Below the pieces are notes generated by a model, which saw nothing but the letters and a program-made list of their open reading frames with translations, had not been told where the DNA came from and searched no databases. A program made the translations under genes and the position numbers. DNA of 64,000 nt from Ipomoea triloba (lineage: Eukaryota > Streptophyta > Magnoliopsida > Solanales > Convolvulaceae), in contig NC_044920.1 of NCBI RefSeq assembly GCF_003576645.1, positions 10,310,192 to 10,374,191 on the forward strand. Reading direction: 5' to 3'. Positions 1-11,052 of the stretch are shown one piece after another. The first letter of the stretch is position 1; every line of letters starts with the position of its first letter.

Positions 1-1394
1 CTTTCCAAATCTTTTGACCCCTTTGGTGGGTGAGACTTTCAATAATACTTTCCCTCCCACTTGGTACTCTATGGATTGTCGCTTTAGATCAGCATAAGAC
101 TTTTGGCGATCTTGTGCGATTTTCATTCTTCCTTGAATCACCTTGATAGCTTCCATGGTTTCTTGCAAGTATTGGGGTCCAAGAATAACAGCATCACTCT
201 TATCGCTCCAACATAGTGGGCTTCGACACTTCTGTCCATATAATGCTTCGTAAGGAGCCATTCTTATAGTGGCATGATAGCTGTTATTGTATGAGAATTC
301 AATTAGATCCAACTGCTCATCCCACGAGCCCTGAAAGTCGAGTGCACAACCTCTGAGCATATCTTCCAAGGTTTGGATTGTTCGTTCCGTCTGACCATCA
401 GTGGCCGGATGAAAGGCAGTGCTCATCTTAAGCTGTGTACCCATGGCTGCTTGTAATGTTTCCCAAAATCTTGATAGGAACCGTGAATCTCGGTCGGAAA
501 TAATATCGCGTGCTATCCCGTGATACTTAACCACATACTTGATGTAAGCCCTTGCCATTTTCTCCATTGACCAAGTTTTGTTCATCGGAATAAATCTTGC
601 TGTCTTGGTTAACCGATCAACAACAACCCACACTTGGTCATTTCCAACTCTTGTCCTTGGTAATCCTCCCACAAAGTCCATGGAGATTGAGTCCCACTTC
701 CATTGAGGAATCTCCAACGGTTGTAGCAACCCCTTCGGCTTCTTCTCTCTGCCTTAACCTTTTGGCAATTCAAACATCTAGCAACAAACTCCGCAATATC
801 CTTCTTCATGCCCATCCACCAGAAATTTTGCCTCAGATCTTTGTACAGTTTGTCTCCTCCTGGATGAACGGAATAAGGTGTGTTGTGACCTTCTTTCATC
901 AATTGGTTCATTAATTCCTTACAACTAGCAGGTATGATCCATCTGCCTTTGAATCTCATGCTCCCGTCCGAGTGCAATTCAAATGGACCCTGTTTCCCAT
1001 CCACCATTTTCTCTTTGATATTCCTTATCCAGTCATCCTCCCCTTGGGCTTGTTTGATCTCTTCAAAAAGTGCTGGAGTGACCGTTAGGTAATATAGCTT
1101 CATCTCTTGGTCTGTCTGGCCACGCATTGTTATTTCCAGATTGAGTTTCTGAAAATCCTTGCATAATTGTTCCGGTAATACCCAGAGAGCGTGATTTGGC
1201 TTTCGGCTCAAAGCGTCTGCTACCTTGTTTGCTTTACCCTCTTGGTATTGGATTTCCATATCGTAGTCCTTGATTAACTCCAACCATCTCCTTTGTCTTA
1301 AGTTAAGATCCCTTTGAGTGAAGATGTACTTCAAACTCTGATGATCCGTAAAGATCTTGCAAGTGATTCCATAAAGATAATGTCGCCAGATTTT
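1..1394 (-). pseudogene. pol fragment: RNase H C-terminus and integrase
   Basis: On the minus strand the right end reads as the RNase H C-terminus ([19 protein letters not shown], then [11 protein letters not shown]). It is followed by the HHCC zinc finger of integrase ([11 protein letters not shown], then [10 protein letters not shown]) and the DDE core. All three catalytic positions are visible once a frame change near 750 is allowed: D in MDFVGGLP (near 675), D in ISDRDSRF (near 495) and E in DGQTERTIQ (near 395). The enzyme would join element cDNA to chromosomal DNA. A one-base length change near 750 breaks the frame between zinc finger and core, so the copy is not functional unless this is a sequencing error. 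The reading runs off the left edge in the KVSPTKGVKRFGK segment that precedes the integrase C-terminus. Confidence 0.85.
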
Positions 1395-2358
1395 NNNNNN
1401 NNNNNNNNNNNNNNNNNNNNNNNNNNNNNNNNNNNNNNNNNNNNNNNNNNNNNNNNNNNNNNNNNNNNNNNNNNNNNNNNNNNNNNNNNNNNNNNNNNNN
1501 NNNNNNNNNNNNNNNNNNNNNNNNNNNNNNNNNNNNNNNNNNNNNNNNNNNNNNNNNNNNNNNNNNNNNNNNNNNNNNNNNNNNNNNNNNNNNNNNNNNN
1601 NNNNNNNNNNNNNNNNNNNNNNNNNNNNNNNNNNNNNNNNNNNNNNNNNNNNNNNNNNNNNNNNNNNNNNNNNNNNNNNNNNNNNNNNNNNNNNNNNNNN
1701 NNNNNNNNNNNNNNNNNNNNNNNNNNNNNNNNNNNNNNNNNNNNNNNNNNNNNNNNNNNNNNNNNNNNNNNNNNNNNNNNNNNNNNNNNNNNNNNNNNNN
1801 NNNNNNNNNNNNNNNNNNNNNNNNNNNNNNNNNNNNNNNNNNNNNNNNNNNNNNNNNNNNNNNNNNNNNNNNNNNNNNNNNNNNNNNNNNNNNNNNNNNN
1901 NNNNNNNNNNNNNNNNNNNNNNNNNNNNNNNNNNNNNNNNNNNNNNNNNNNNNNNNNNNNNNNNNNNNNNNNNNNNNNNNNNNNNNNNNNNNNNNNNNNN
2001 NNNNNNNNNNNNNNNNNNNNNNNNNNNNNNNNNNNNNNNNNNNNNNNNNNNNNNNNNNNNNNNNNNNNNNNNNNNNNNNNNNNNNNNNNNNNNNNNNNNN
2101 NNNNNNNNNNNNNNNNNNNNNNNNNNNNNNNNNNNNNNNNNNNNNNNNNNNNNNNNNNNNNNNNNNNNNNNNNNNNNNNNNNNNNNNNNNNNNNNNNNNN
2201 NNNNNNNNNNNNNNNNNNNNNNNNNNNNNNNNNNNNNNNNNNNNNNNNNNNNNNNNNNNNNNNNNNNNNNNNNNNNNNNNNNNNNNNNNNNNNNNNNNNN
2301 NNNNNNNNNNNNNNNNNNNNNNNNNNNNNNNNNNNNNNNNNNNNNNNNNNNNNNNNNN
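1395..2358. other. assembly gap, 964 N
   Basis: This is a run of undetermined bases inside pol. By position it should hold the reverse transcriptase and part of RNase H of the surrounding gypsy element. Any reading frame drawn across it is unsupported. Confidence 1.
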
Positions 2359-3978
2359 CATTAAACAGAGGTACACTTCACACCCCTTGCGAGCGTACTT
2401 TATCAGTCTCGGTAGCGTCATCAACTTTGGTTCAGGTTGTCTTTCCATTTCCCGATAGGATATTCTCCTTCCCTTCGGTCCTCGCAGGACAACCTTTCGC
2501 TCACTGCATACTATCTGAGCTTTATGTTTATCCAGCCAGTCCATTCCCAGTATCACATCAATACCCTCTAGATCGAAACGAATAAGGTTTCCGGGACAGT
2601 TGGATCCCGCTATTTCTATGGTGATATTGTCATATCCTTCCTTACAGGCCACTACTATTCCCGAGGCCGTTCTTACATTCAAATCTAACTCGATAGTAGG
2701 CCTTAACTTTAGTCTATCCGCAAATGTAGAGGATATAATCGAATTAGTAGCTCCTGTATCGAACAATACTAAGCCAGGTACTGAGTTAATAAGGAATGTA
2801 CCAGTCACAACGTCGCTAGCCTGCGCCTGCTTGCTGTTAACGACGTAGATCTTGCCCTGGTTCACTGCGCTACTCGCTCCCACTGGTGCTTTCCCTTTGT
2901 TGGTGGGATTTGGAGCTGCGTTGGCCGGCCTCCCTCGGTTTCCCTGTTGAGAGTTGCCTCCTCCATTTCTTGCCTCCGCAGGCCTCTGGCTGGTGTTCCC
3001 ACCGAACCCTCCTCTTTGGTTGTTTCTCTGAGAGGGGTCCCGGTAATTGTCTGTTCTGGTTTGGCACTCGTAGTACTTGTGCCCCAGAAATCCGCACTTA
3101 AAGCATCTGATTTTCTCCCCTTGGCAATTTTCTCCAAGGTGACCTCGTCCACACCTCCGGCAAGCTGAACCTCTCCTTTGATTCATTCCTCCTTTCCCTT
3201 CCCCTTGCATGGGATTAAACCTTCCCTGGTTGGTTTTCTTGTTGTCTGCCTTGAATTTCCCTTGTCTATCATCCACCTTCTTCTTGTTCTTGCTGTACAC
3301 CTCCTGTTGATCCAGGTACACTTGGTAGTGATCGGATGCTCTGTCGTATGCCTCTTTGAGTGTAGTGCACATAAACGGTGCAATCGCACTCCTCACCGCC
3401 CAATCCAGTCCGCGTACGAACCTCCTTGCCTTGCTGGCTTCGTCAGGCACAATACTCTGAGCAAACCTCATCAGCTCCACGTACTGTTCATAGTAGGCCT
3501 GCACCGTTGCTCCCTTCTGTTTCAGCCGCAGAAATTCCTCACACTTGATTCCCTTAATTCTTTCTGTATAGAATTGTCCTCTCAGTTCTTCCTTGAATTC
3601 TTCCCAGCCAAAGTCTGGCTCTTGCAGTAAGTCGGGTCCAGCTGTTGACCACCAGTTGTCTGCCGCTTTCGTCAGATAGTACACGGCAGAGGATACTCTC
3701 TGATTTGCAGGGCAGTTGACTGCATCGAGCAGCTTGTCAAATGTCCTGATCCATTCCTCCAAGATTACCGGGTCTTCTTCACCCGCATAATATGGTGGCT
3801 GCCGGCTTGCTATGGCCTTTGCAAAGTCGACTCGCGGCTGCCTGTTATGTTGATTCTGGACTTGTTGAGCCATCATGAATCCCGCCATTTGTTCCATTGC
3901 GAGAGCCATACGATCCATTGCTGGTATCTCGTCGCCCTGACCGACAGGTACATTTCGTCTAGGCGGCATCTTCACCAA
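2359..3978 (-). CDS. gag-pol: gag-protease part of gypsy polyprotein
   Basis: This is an open frame of about 540 codons up to the gap. It begins MVKMPPRR; the usual family start MPPRR is the fourth residue, so either ATG is possible. Residues 60-230 look like Retrotrans_gag (QPPYYAGEEDP, EEWIRTFDKLLDAV, PDFGWEEFKEELRGQF). Two zinc knuckles follow at about residues 272-303, CRRCGRGHLGENC and CFKCGFLGHKYYEC, which would bind the RNA genome. An aspartic protease follows with its active site at about residue 404 (LVLFDTGATNSIIS) and the later flap region (ILGMDWLDKHKA). Gag builds the virus-like particle in the cytoplasm and the protease cuts the polyprotein. No stop or frameshift is seen in this part, which suggests a fairly recent insertion. 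Confidence 0.9.
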
Positions 3979-4529
3979 ACGACAGTTTCAAATTAGTTCT
4001 TTGAAGCATAAAGCTTTTAAGGAGTTAGCTAGCTACGCTGTTAGTATAGCAGCTACTTAAGTACTATCCAGAAATCCCCAACATTCACCTTGTTAGGCTC
4101 ATCAACCAAGTATCTCGACTAAGGCATAACAGTTAGGAATGCACTATACTATCGTGTTCACTCATAGCAATCATAAAGGAATGCACTATACTATCGTGTT
4201 CACTCATAGCAATCATAAGCAATGATTAACGCACATAAAGTCACACAATAGCAATCATAAGCAATGATTAACGCACATAAAGTCACACAAGCATTAATCA
4301 AGCATTATAGAATCAGGTGATTTCACGAAATACAGATGATGGAGTGCCCCTTCTTGACGCTGCCTGGTCTCCAGCTCCGCTCCAGAACTCACGCTTAGGC
4401 TCTGCCTTAGCAAAATCAGGCTGACTCAAACTTAGGTTCTGAAAATCGAATTCCCCGAATCTCAATCCTAGACTTACAACAAGGCCATACAACCTAGGCT
4501 TCGACCTAACTCCTAAAGGCTCAACCTAG
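3979..4529 (-). other. untranslated leader of gypsy element 1
   Basis: This stretch lies between primer site and gag and has no long reading frame. It contains two exact tandem duplications of period 42 bp (starting at 4135 and 4206), part of the set I interpret as an assembly artefact. The true leader is therefore probably 84 bp shorter. Confidence 0.6.
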
Positions 4530-4541
4530 GCTCTGATACCA
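4530..4541 (-). other. primer binding site, initiator Met tRNA
   Basis: On the minus strand this reads TGGTATCAGAGC, the usual plant Ty3/gypsy primer site complementary to the 3' end of initiator Met tRNA. It lies three bases inside the LTR end, the spacing expected for minus-strand DNA priming. Confidence 0.9.
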
Positions 4542-4894
4542 CTTTGTAACACCCCGGACCTACATTCCCGTACATCCGAGGCGTTACCGCCACACCTAGA
4601 GAGAGAATTCTATCGTTCCTCGATAGACCTCACTCTAGGTGCACAGGCTAAAGGAGTTATTCTCATCACAACAACCACTCAACAGATCTTACAATTTTCA
4701 GACATGTTAATAGATGAAGCTTCATTAAGCAGGGTTCATAATTTTTCCAAAATACATACATAGGAAGCCTCTCGGGCTCAAAATACCAACAGGGTTCGAC
4801 CTAAAAGCACTGGTTATGCCTAGCCATTACTACGGCTACAAAAATTTATGTACACCAAAAACAAATTCCCCAGAAACTCCTAAAGATCCGGCGT

Positions 4895-5332
4895 CTAGTC
4901 AAGCATGCGGTACACAGGGCCGGTGAACTCTCCCCAGACCAGGTGCCACTCCCCCTCATACCAAGTAATATGGTCCAAAAACCGAGAAGTGGTTATGACC
5001 ATCGACCACTCCTCCCAAACATCCCGAGGGCTAGGGTCCCAAGCGTAGGGGTAGTGCACAATGAACTCTAGGGGATCGCTACCCTCTAACGGCTCTATGG
5101 GGTAAAAGCCGTAAGCAGCCTGGATCTCGTCCATAACCGGGCAAGAGTAAAACGGGGCCGACGGAGCCATAGGAGTATCTGGGTGCGTGGGAGCCTCAGG
5201 AGCATAACCGGGTGCATACGGGTCTTCTCCCTCCATCATCTGTATATAGTCGTCATAGTCCATACCCCGACACACATACTCCGGTGAGCTTTCGGAGCTC
5301 ACCGGGCTGTAAGAACTGACGCTAGACTGCAT
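4895..5332 (-). CDS. unrecognised 145-codon frame inside the LTR
   Basis: This intact frame starts MQSSVSSYSPVSS and ends GPVYRMLD, in the last third of the LTR. The product is acidic, rich in Pro, Tyr, Glu and Trp, with segments such as DYDDYIQMMEGEDP, APEAPTHPDTP and DVWEEWSMVITTS. I see no signal peptide, membrane segment, zinc knuckle or catalytic motif, and I do not recognise the family. The ATG is immediately preceded on the coding strand by TGTGTTTTTATCAG, a textbook plant splice acceptor, with a branch-point-like GTGCTAACTAC about 20 bases further up. It could therefore be the first coding exon of a spliced leader transcript. It might instead be a chance frame in an LTR; length, composition and the acceptor argue against that. 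Confidence 0.45.
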   Translation of the reverse strand: MQSSVSSYSPVSSESSPEYVCRGMDYDDYIQMMEGEDPYAPGYAPEAPTHPDTPMAPSAPFYSCPVMDEIQAAYGFYPIEPLEGSDPLEFIVHYPYAWDPSPRDVWEEWSMVITTSRFLDHITWYEGEWHLVWGEFTGPVYRMLD

Positions 5333-7224
5333 CTGATAAAAACACAGTGAAGTGTAGTTAGCACGACGGCTAAGTAAGGATATCCAAGGGTTATTTAAAA
5401 CTAAGTAAAGGTTTTGAAAACAAAAGATTACTCAGGATACCCTATACCTTACTCATCTGCAAGATTCTACCTGCAACAGTTATAATCAACAGCTTGCATA
5501 CATCATGAGTAGAACTCAATAATGTTGATAACATTCCTTCTTGACAAGGTCATTTAGTAATCATTCACATACTCAATAATATAATGTTTAAACAGATAAG
5601 CATACTAGCAAGTAATATAAACATAATTCATACATCTTGCTTGTAATCATTTTAGTAGAAAACTTTTCCTCACAAAGAGATTCTCATCACTTCTCACCTT
5701 TCAAAGAATAAGATTACCCACAACCTTTGGGTATTTAATTACTTGCCATATCTTTCTTTCCCATAGCTACAGAGTAACTACCTTCACATTTCAAAATTCT
5801 TCTTAGTCCTAGTTAGAAAGTGTGAGGCCTTTGGAGTCCTTTCTCCACTTCTGACCACTTGAATCGTTGAACTCGGGTTCAGTGGTCATCGCCCGGTCTA
5901 ATACTGATCCCCTGGACTTATAGGAGCGTTGGAATGATTCCTAGCTAGCCTCACTAGGTTCCTAAGAACGACACCTACCCGAACATAGAGTGACTATACT
6001 TAAGTGTGCACACCCCCGTAGGAGTCCTTTTCCTTCCGGGAGATATAGTACTCGGCGAATAGACTTCGCCCACAGTATGATTGATCATACACATAATTAC
6101 CATGCGGAATAGGCACTTTAAGCTCATCTTTATTCCATGGTTAACAAGATCCTTCACAACTTTACTAGAACTAAGGTTTGAAAATATTTTTTTCTATTCT
6201 TTCCCCTTCCTTGCTTTGAAAATAGTTTGAACATACTTGGGTAAATCCCAATACTCGAAAATTAATTCTCCTTTCAACCCAATCCAAAATTTCTCCTTTT
6301 CTTTTCAAAGCATTTGAATGATCCACTAGCATCATATCACTAAGGTAATTCAAGTGTACTACCCTACACTTTTAACTCCACATATATGTCACATAAGCCT
6401 CACATTTAACACATACATCTCAATGTATATAATATGTACATTTTCCAATTTCAACATATACGTAACACATAACAACATTTATTCTTTCAAACACGTACTA
6501 CCCAACTACATAGTGTTGTTCTTTTTATTACCCACATATATAGTTATGATCCATACAACTATATACCTCACACAAAAAGTGACATTTTAATTATACATAC
6601 ATATCCATATATGTACTCATAAATATACGACCTTTAAATGTATATACATAACCCATACATATAATTGTATCTACATACTTTATACATATATATGAGTAAT
6701 ACTATACTATGTAAGTAACTATGTATATACACTATATTCACACACACACCTCACGCCACTATATATATATATATTTTTATATATACCCTACATCACTCAT
6801 ACACACACAACAGTTATATATATATGTATATACACCTCACGTCACTCACACACACAATCTACACTACACATTTAGAGCATTATATATATATATCACAACA
6901 CACACCCATATAATATTTTTATATAAGGTTTGTGCATACACACACACTCTACACGTGATACATACATATATACATACTCTGTACACACACACACTATACG
7001 TGATACATATATATAAATATACCCATGTAATTTCATACGTATATATGCATATAGATAATATAAGACACATATAAATACATATATACACATATTTTCTATT
7101 TTACATTACATGTTTATACATACATTATGTACACAAAAATTCCATCTAGCACTCCAAGTAATTTCACCCAAATCATCAATCACCTAGTTTCAAATAACCT
7201 CAACCAAATAAAGGGATTCCTTAC
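5333..7224 (-). other. predicted intron within LTR
   Basis: The donor reads AAG then GTAAGG at 7224, downstream of the CT-rich leader; the acceptor TTTTTATCAG ends at 5333, directly before an ATG. Length would be about 1.9 kb, and the AT-rich TA/CA-repeat composition is typical of plant introns. This is inference from splice motifs only. Comparable donor and acceptor pairs occur in two other LTRs of the window. Confidence 0.4.
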
Positions 7225-8258
7225 CTTAAATGGGTTCCAAATCTTGTAGGAGGTCTTTGTAGGTGGTTTTCCCCAATTTACCTCAAAACCCTAAAATTTC
7301 ATCAACCACATAACACAAGATTTCAAGAAATTTTAACTTAGATTCATGTTCTAGGATGAGAAATAAAGCTATCTACCAAATAAAATTGGAGTTTTACCGA
7401 ATACCTTGGAGGTTTGTGTGGAGATCTTGGCTATGGAAGGTTGGAGCTTTGATGAAGAAGATGATGAAAATTCACTCTCTCTCTTTCTTGAAGGATTTTC
7501 GGCCAAGCTAGGGGAAAGGAGAAGAAAATTTGGATTTTTATGGTCTTGGTCAAAGGTTGACTAGTCCACCCCTCTTTGGATAAGATCTAACCTAAAAATG
7601 AATAAAACCACCCCTCTTTGGATAAGATCTAACCTAAAAATGAATAAAATAATCTAAAACATCTCAACTTAGACTCTAAAAATGAATAAAATAATCTAAA
7701 ACATCTCAACTTAGACTGCTTGGGATTAAATCAGAATCTAAAACATCTCAACTTAGACTGCTTGGGATTAAATCAGATTCTAAAACATCTCAACTTAGAC
7801 TGCTTGGGATTAAATCAGATAAATTCTCATCTCAACTTAGACTGCTTGGGATTAAATCAGATAAATTCTCAGTAGAAACTAATTTAATTCAAATAATTTT
7901 CGAACCCAAAAATTAATTCCAGTCTAAAACTCAAACTTGGGCTAGGTTCGGTATCCTGCGAAATTTCGCGATGTACGATCACAAATAAATTTTGGCTGCT
8001 ATGGGCTAATCTAATAAAATAGGAAATTCCAGAATAATAGTATGGTGTCTAAAAATCCATTTCTTAGGTCAAACGGGTTCGAATACTAGTTCCTAAAATT
8101 ATTACGGTTCGTGACCGGGACGTACGATCGCAGCTTATTACTAACTGTCCTTACTTATAATAATTCTTTTGAAGCATCTGGAGATCATCTCATGGATGTT
8201 ATAGCCTCAAGAAATATTTTTCGAACCTTAATTTTACTGAAATAGGTGGGGGGTTACA

Positions 8259-8625
8259 ACTCCCATCCAAACCCGGGCTCTTGCCTCATCACCGGGCATT
8301 CATGGACCCACTAGAGGTCACCCTCTTGCTGCAAGTAAACGTTGGCCATCTCAACGCATCATCCCTCCGGGCACTCTACCACCTCCAGGATCTTGTCGAA
8401 GGCGCGAATCCAGTCTTCGAGCACTACAAGATCCTCCTGGCTCGCAAAGAAGGGTGGATGCTGCCCTGCCACCCTCCGAATCACGTGCTACTGCCCGCGC
8501 TGGTTGTTGTTGTCCATCGTGCTACCCAGGAACTGAGTGATCTGCGTCAACTAGTGGAGATTCTGCATCAGTTGCTCGCTAATCGGAATGTCGGGGACTT
8601 CTTCGCGTCTTCTAGGTGGCACCAT
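8259..8625 (-). pseudogene. gag N-terminus of the host gypsy element, interrupted
   Basis: From an ATG at 8625 the minus strand reads MVPPRRREEVPDIPISEQL. In shifting frames it then gives EDWIRAFDKILEVVECPEG and EPGFGWE, each matching the same positions in the intact gag at 2359-3978 (EEWIRTFDKLLDAV and EPDFGWEEF). In-frame stops and length changes show decay. The copy ends at 8259 where element 1 is inserted; the rest of this gag must lie beyond the left window edge. The plus-strand frame over the same bases is only its antisense. Confidence 0.75.
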
Positions 8626-8899
8626 TGCTGTTACAAGGAGTACTCGAGATATGGAAGGGATATTTGCGCTACGAGTCGGACTTCCCGATTTGTGTAATCT
8701 AGAAGTAAGTACACGGCTGAGGACTGAACAAGTAACTCAATAAAGCAAGCATAAACAAATGCAAGTAAATAGAGAGAATCCTCACCGCGAGTCCTAGTTT
8801 TCACGCATCATATGATTGACGTTTACCTTAACTTCTCAGATCAGGTCCTAGAGTCTCAAATTTTCAAGCCCAAGGATCCCTACTTAGACCTCAACACCG
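8626..8899 (-). other. untranslated leader of host gypsy element
   Basis: This is non-coding sequence between the degenerate gag start and the primer site, as expected for a minus-strand gypsy element. I see no other signal in it. Confidence 0.6.
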
Positions 8900-8911
8900 G
8901 CTCTGATACCA
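8900..8911 (-). other. primer binding site, initiator Met tRNA
   Basis: This is the same 12-base TGGTATCAGAGC on the minus strand as in element 1. It lies next to the partial LTR that follows and fixes its inner boundary. Confidence 0.85.
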
Positions 8912-8913
8912 AC

Positions 8914-10238
8914 TATAACAAACCTAACTTTCAGACTGAGATAAGCAATAAACTTAAGGCAAAAGCTAACAAATCGTAACGCTAAATGATATAAATGCGA
9001 AAGCGTTAACTAAATCAATCTGGGGTGCTACGCCACATCTAGGCTAACCATAACCTACATGCTAAGGCGAATTCAACATCCATCTCAAATCCTCAAAAAA
9101 CAATCATAAGTCTAAAACGAGTCAATACAATCATAAGTCTAAGGCACGCGGGCCCAATGTCTAAACATCATCAACAATCTCTAAGCTAATTATAAAGGGA
9201 GAAGTAGATCTACAGCTAGCGCTCTCTCGTGCATAACTACTCCATACCTGGAAAATAGTTAGAAATATTAGCAAAGAAATTCTAAGTAATCATCCACTCA
9301 CACTCGTGAGAAATACAATAGAATATCATAGCTTTGTAAATAGAGTTTACACACGCCTATAGAATATATACGCCAATGAAACTATCTTTTGTTTGAAAAC
9401 CAGATGACTCAATAATAATAGGCTGAATGAATCACAAACCAAGGACATCTCAATGAATTTAATATCAAAGAATGAATCCACAGTACCATAGTTCCGTAAT
9501 CAGATACTCAACCAAAGCACAAGCTCAACTGTACAAGTCAAGTGACACTAACCAATCAACAACCTCACATCACCCCCTTAGAGTAACCCAACCAAAAAAA
9601 CATAGAATGAGATCCAAACCAAAACCACCCAACCATAACACCAATGACATACCACAGAGGAATATAATGCCCAATCACAGAGGCGTATAAGCCCAACCAC
9701 TGAGGCATAAAAGCCCAAACCACTGAGGCATAAAAGCCCAACCACAGAGGCACATGGTACCCATAGAGGCACATGGTGCCCATAACCACAGAGGCATACA
9801 ATGCCCAAATAACCTCGAATAACCATTTTCTAAAGGGTACACAAGACTCAAGAAACCAAAGAATTACTCACAAGAGTTAAAGACCTCAACATATCAAACT
9901 CAGGTTCATTTTCAAAGGAAATACTCATACCAACAGTACTCAGATTCAGAACATGATCTGATCAATAGGACATCATGCTCAGAACATTAGCCAAAGAATT
10001 AACAAACAATACTCAATCAATAATCAAAGGTAAACGACCAACAATCATGAATCCATACTCAATAAGAAAGGTAGTATACTCAACAACATATTCAGAATAT
10101 TCTCTAGAATCAAAGGAGAAACAATCAGAGTCATTAAACCACGAAACAAGTACTGAAACAGAAGTGAATTTGACTTGGCGGAACTAACCAACGGAACGCC
10201 ACAGACCGACATTCCCTTCCGCAAGAAGGGGCGGAACA
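8914..10238 (-). repeat. partial 5' LTR of host gypsy element (LTR family A)
   Basis: The LTR begins at a decayed end (TATAACAAACC) beside the primer site. It shares with the solo LTRs at 31793, 44001 and 58224 a terminal module: a CTGAGATAA-like motif, then ATGCGRAAGC, then GGGTGYNACGCCAC. A branch-like TGCTAAT and the acceptor ATTTTCCAG ending at 9248, followed by GTATGGAGTAG, match the solo LTR at 33872. Between 9640 and 9790 there are 22-25 bp tandem units built on GAGGCAYANNNTGCCC. The LTR is cut at 10238 by the 814-bp-family element, so its upstream half is not seen beside it. The 9417-10238 part recurs identically at 11372-12193. Confidence 0.75.
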
Positions 10239-11052
10239 TGATGCGGCCCAACATAACGAAGATCAATTAAGTGTATCAATTGGGCCAATCACAAGGCCCA
10301 AGTCCAAACAATTAAGGCAACTCTTCATTGGTTATGTTCAAAGATGGTGGAAGCCCAAGTCAAGCCCAATTGCAAAAGATGAAGAAGAAACTCAAGGCTT
10401 TTTATAATTCTTTAAGTGCTGATTTTGGGAATTAAATTAGGCCCAAATCAGCCCTATTATTTTTGGTCATCATTATTTTAAATTGTTTGGCATGAAAGAG
10501 AAAACACTAGTTTGTATTTAGAAAGGATTCCTTACATCCCTTTCTAAATAGGACTATATTTACTTGCTTTTTAGATTAGGTTTAGGACTCTTTTTCCAAT
10601 TGTATTTTGGATTATAATGATGTCCATATACCTATAAATAGGGCACAATCATATCAGTTTAGAAAGGCTTTCATTCAATAAAATTCTTAAGTTTTTCTTT
10701 ACACTTGTGTAAGAAACCTTATAGCTAATTGTGGACTCAATTAGTGGCTAGTCGTGGACTCAACTAGCAAATTGATTCGTGGACTCGAATCAATCTTTCT
10801 TTCTTCAACCTTAGATTTAGGTTCGTGGACTCGTTCTTGAATCGAAGGAAACTAGATCCGACTCTAGTTGATTGAAGATTGCATCATCGAGGTACTTGAA
10901 GCTACAATGGGATTCTTCTAAGTCTTTGAGGATTCGAGACTAAGGGTTTTTTGTGAGGTCTAAGGTATTTCGATCCATCTCTATCCTTACTTTGGGAGCT
11001 ATCTTAGGACAATACTCCATCTTTGTTTGAACCTTGGACTAGGTTCATATCA
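10239..11052 (+). repeat. 5' LTR of non-autonomous gypsy element 2 (814 bp)
   Basis: The LTR starts TGATGCGGCCC and ends TTCATATCA (terminal TGAT/ATCA). The boundaries are confirmed by the reverse-oriented solo copy at 45662-46644, which has a 5-bp target duplication. It is followed after three bases by a primer-site-like sequence. It holds a clear TATA box and a polyadenylation signal. The 814-bp length equals that of the copy at 18389-19202. It is inserted in the family A LTR. Confidence 0.85.
10632..10682 (+). promoter_or_regulatory. TATA box and polyA signal of element 2 LTR
   Basis: CTATAAATA at 10632-10640 is a good plant TATA box. AATAAA follows at 10677-10682, about 40 bases later, so the R region would be short. 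The same pair recurs in every copy of this LTR. Confidence 0.7.

Larger units (their letters stand above)
1..8258 (-). mobile_element. Ty3/gypsy LTR retrotransposon, Tekay-like, 5' half
   Basis: Reading the minus strand from the right, the element has a 3.7-kb LTR, a primer binding site matching initiator Met tRNA, gag, protease, an N gap where reverse transcriptase should lie, RNase H and integrase. The integrase end, polypurine tract and second LTR lie beyond position 1. The gag start motif MPPRR, two zinc knuckles, gag-PR-RT-RH-INT order and long LTR with TGTAACACC ends fit the Tekay/Del chromovirus lineage; the lineage call is inference, the superfamily is secure. The element is inserted into the gag of a related gypsy element at 8259, so it is the younger of the two. 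The sequence outside its LTR begins ACTCC, which would be the right copy of the target duplication. Confidence 0.85.
4545..8258 (-). repeat. 5' LTR of gypsy element 1 (3714 bp)
   Basis: The LTR is bounded by TGTAACACC on the left and GGGTTACA on the right, an inverted terminal match, and lies directly next to the primer site. In element orientation it starts at 8258. A TATA-like CATAAAAATCC lies near 7540 and a CT-rich leader near 7440-7510. A strong splice donor (AAG, then GTAAGG) is at 7224, and an acceptor at 5333 is followed by an intact 145-codon frame. The segment 6590-7100 is almost pure alternating TA/CA. Between 7566 and 7870 five tandem duplications of period 42 bp inflate the length by about 210 bp and are probably artefacts. 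Confidence 0.85.

Noticed and set aside
1303..3978. 891-codon frame across the first gap
   Set aside because: The middle is 964 N; only the gag-protease part up to 2359 is readable.
6721..7074. Frames on both strands in the TA/CA tract
   Set aside because: They come from simple-sequence translation (Tyr-Ile-His repeats) inside an LTR.
8281..8697. 138-codon plus-strand frame
   Set aside because: It is the antisense of a degenerate gag, whose minus-strand reading matches the gag at 2359-3978 motif by motif.
9565..9826. Overlapping minus-strand frames rich in Val, Leu and Trp (repeated at 11520)
   Set aside because: They are translations of the 22-25 bp tandem units in a family A LTR; the second set is a duplicate block.
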